Below are positions 61,001 to 64,000 of a DNA stretch of 64,000 nt, one piece after another. The notes beneath the pieces were generated by a model. That model ran no database searches. It had not been told where the DNA came from and saw only the letters and a program-made list of their open reading frames with translations. The DNA comes from Gavia stellata. Its lineage: Eukaryota > Chordata > Aves > Gaviiformes > Gaviidae. The first letter of the stretch is position 1, and each line of letters begins with the position of its first letter. Where the stretch lies: contig NC_082605.1 in assembly GCF_030936135.1 (NCBI RefSeq), forward strand, positions 17,070,261 through 17,134,260. Direction: 5' to 3'. Both the position numbers and the translations under genes were made by a program.

Positions 61001-64000
61001 CATCTTTAGTACATGCTATATTGCAAAACCTTGCTCTTTTGATTGTAGGTGTGATGATTCCTCCTCATCTCCCCCCGCCTCCCCGGTGCTGTGATACAGC
61101 ATAAAATAATTGGTTGACAGAATGTTGATTCTGCAGCACAGAGAGGATTTGCACAGATGGGAGTCAAAATATGTCTCCTTGCCTTATGCTAATGCCACCA
61201 CAAAGGTTAAGGAGAAGTTCAGAACTGAATGTGGAATCCTTGTGCTGCTTTAGCTGTTGCAGTGTTTAAAGTTGGTACCTGAAGGAAGAAGATCTGGATC
61301 CAAATGCTCTGGTTGTCTGCTCCCTCTGTTTTACAGCAAAAGGGTACCAGCGCTTGCTACATATTCATAGTATAATGGCGCTTAGGTGGCTGCTTTTCCT
61401 TGACATGTGCCCATCATGGCCAAAGTGGGATTTTTTTCTAGCCTGGAAAGGGCTAGAAATCACAGATATCTCTAAAAATACCGTGACAAGAGGATGACAC
61501 ATCAACATGATTCCAAACAGCATCTTCTAATGGGGCTCGGCCAAATTTCTTGCAAGTGCCGAACAATTGGCACTTGTTTAAGCAATATGTTCTGCAGAGG
61601 CCGTAGCCGTGTGCAAGGTGGTGTATTCATCACAAACCTGCTCATGGGGGAGAGAGCAGGCATCAGTCAGGTCGATGGCCAGAACGCCTCACCCGCCTCT
61701 TCTCCTGGGTGATGCCTGGGAAGTGGCAGCCCCATGACTTGGTTTCCCATCCCCTCCCTCTGATCTCAACTCCTTTAGTACGGGCAGCAGCTCTGACGGT
61801 GTGGTTTTGGAGGAGTCCTGGAGCCGTGGCACCCTGAAGGCCATGGGGTTCATGGGCAAAGTCACGCATGCTTCCAGCCTTCAGCTCCACGTGACTGCCC
61901 TGACTTTCACAGGAGATGGAAATTGCAGGTAACTAAGAATAGAAACCAGTAATTTGGAAAGTAATACCTTGGCGTGTCTTTAGGAAAAAAAAATAGTAAT
62001 AACAGCGAATAATTTAGAAACGCGAAGATAAATACCGTGTTTGAGGGAACGTGTTGCCTACAGCTGAGGGGAGTGGGAGACATTGATCGTGTGTTTCTTT
62101 ATCCTCTATGTTGAACGTTTTTACTCTGCATTTGCATTAATTTTTTAAAGCAAATTACAAATATGTCAAAAAGATGGAGTTGTCGATTATGCTAACTCAT
62201 TCCCTCAGATTTGAGTATGAATGAAATTGTGATGCAGATTTGTCTTCATAAATGCTTTGTTACCTAGAAAACATTACTTTTGAGCCTGTGATGCTTAGTA
62301 CTTTATTATTAGTCTCACCTGAATGTCGTCACTGTATATAAACACAAATAAAATGCTAGTTCAAGCTTCTGATATTGATAAGAAAATGGGTTATTTTGAC
62401 TTTGTTGGATTTTTTTTTGGTGTTTTGGTAATATCAGAGCCTCCCTCCTTCTCCTTTCCAAAATATAAAAACATATCAAGACCCCATCTGATTTACTGAA
62501 AGTGGCAAAGTCTTAAAAGCAATCATTTAAAGGCTCTCAATACACGTAAATGCTGGAGGGGGGAGGTTGGGCTGGGTGTGGTAGCCACAAGCTCTACCTC
62601 TATGTGGGATAAAACGTTTGGCTGTGGGTTTTGTGGTCCAGGTGTAATGAGTGTCCTGGCTGCAGCGGCACAACAGCGTTTCCTACGTGTTTCAAGTGCG
62701 GAAGGAGAAGCTCATGAGGAAAACAAACCCATGTTTGCCAGGCTAAGCGTGAAGCCCGTGGGGTTTGTGGTACCTCTATAAGGGAGCAACAAGCTTTTGG
62801 TCTCCCCTTGGGCATCAAGCCATTTGGATGCTGGGGTGCAGTGGATGCCCACAGCTGGCTCGCTGGAGCAGATAACGGGGTGCTTGTTGGGGGTCCCTGT
62901 ACCTCCCTTTCTTCTGAACGCTTCTGGAAGTCTGATTTCTGGGAAAAACTCATCCTCAGCACGGTCTGTTTCTCAATGTGCTAGAAACTGAATTAATCTT
63001 AACTGTGTCATAGGCCAGGTAATAGATGGAGGTGACGAATCTGTTAGCAATCACACCAAAAAGGCTGAAATATTCTGCATTTGTGGAGGTTAGGCACTAT
63101 TTGTGGAAGATAAATTTTGACGGTTGGGCGACACCTTGCAAAAAGAGCAAAAGAGGTGGCCAAGGAGAGCTTTCCTGTCTGGTGTTTGACTTTAAATTGT
63201 TTTCTGATAGCAGGGAAAGGTGCAAAAAAGTGCTGGTGTGATGAGAAATGGAGACTGCTGTGCAAGAGGGAGACAAAAGAGGGCTTGGCTTGGTTTTTCT
63301 GTTACAATGGGCACACTTAAAAAATAGCTTTGCTCTTTAAACACATGAAGGGGAGAACACCTGTTTGAGCTAATGAACCAACTTTCTGTGGCCATAGGCA
63401 CACCATAGGTTAGAGGAACACTGCAGCCCTTGGGAGGACAAGGCTCCTCCGCCAGCGTGGTGGGAAGAAAGGAAGCAAAGCTAGTTATGTGAGAAAACTA
63501 AGAAATTAATGAGTGATGATGCAGTGCTTCCTCAGCAGCAGGAGACTTGGTGACCCTCGTGGTTGCTTCCAGCTGTGTGAGAGCCAGGAGAGCGTGGTGG
63601 TTGCAATGCCCTCGGGAGAGGACGGGGCAGAGGGTGGCCCTGCGGTGCCGCAGATGGGTGTTTCCTTCTGTGGCCACCACCACTCTGTCATGGGGTTGTC
63701 ACAGTGTGCAGGACATGGGGGGAGAAATCTGCCCTCTCCCTACACGTGAGGGTAATTTCTTTCTCAATGACACTTGGCAAAGCCACATGTGAAACAGCCT
63801 TCACGTCGCACTGAAAGAAGGCAAGACTGCCAAAATTTTGTCTGTTGAGTCAGGAAGAAATGTTGAAATCTTGAAAGCCTGTTTGCCTTGAAAAAGATAC
63901 CGACACCCCAAAACTCCGACCTGGTCAACTGAAGTATTTTGGGTTTGATCCATTATACTTTCTCTTTTATATGTGTTAAAATTTTGTAACACGATATTTT

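Larger units (their letters stand above)
52239..64000 (+). other. SYNPR: SYNPR intron 2, continuing beyond the window
   Basis: Contains the intronic octamer palindrome at 55044 in an AT-rich block (about 54.8-55.7 kb), small tandem repeats and homopolymers. The open frame 60100-60471 (123 codons, plus) is the most protein-like by composition but has no recognised domain. No acceptor followed by a SYNPR-like exon was found before the end. Confidence 0.65.

Overview
This window looks like vertebrate nuclear DNA, most likely from a bird. Its only clear interspersed repeats are three fragments of the avian/reptilian LINE family CR1, coding density is very low, and the single recognisable gene start is a vertebrate neuronal gene under a sharp CpG island. 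There are no bacterial-type operons, rRNA, convincing tRNA, phage, IS or CRISPR features. Almost all long open frames here are chance frames without splice context or recognisable domains.

The one gene I can support is the 5' end of synaptoporin (SYNPR) on the + strand. Coding exon 1 (36581-36598) encodes MEAVDQ. A 79-bp GC-rich intron follows, then coding exon 2 (36678-36743) encodes 22 residues that match the N-terminal cytoplasmic segment of the long SYNPR isoform. Exon 2 ends in a strong phase-0 donor. The following exon, which in this family opens the MARVEL four-helix membrane domain, is not in the remaining 27 kb, so the window ends inside a very long intron. The promoter is a CpG island (about 36.1-36.96 kb) with GC boxes, a TATA-like sequence and a CTCCG repeat in the presumed 5' UTR.

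Layout: 1 to about 36.1 kb is non-coding flank upstream of SYNPR. It holds two CR1 fragments (252-310 and 13160-13468), a 58-bp minisatellite (22.2 kb), CpG-enriched patches (0.8, 13.7 and 23.9 kb) and a strong short hairpin (1155-1180). From 36.1 to 37.0 kb are the promoter and exons 1-2. From 36.74 to 64.0 kb is intron 2, with one reverse-strand CR1 fragment (52118-52238), an orphan CpG-rich patch (48.13-48.36 kb) and blocks that could be conserved regulatory DNA.

I did not find a new multi-gene system. The most interesting unexplained pattern is a pair of perfect 16-bp palindromes with the same arms and a 2-bp centre (22611-22626 and 55044-55059), plus a third, looser relative (35759-35772) about 0.8 kb upstream of the SYNPR start codon. 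All carry the POU octamer ATGCAAAT, so they could be paired POU-factor sites around this neuronal gene. That is inference from sequence alone.
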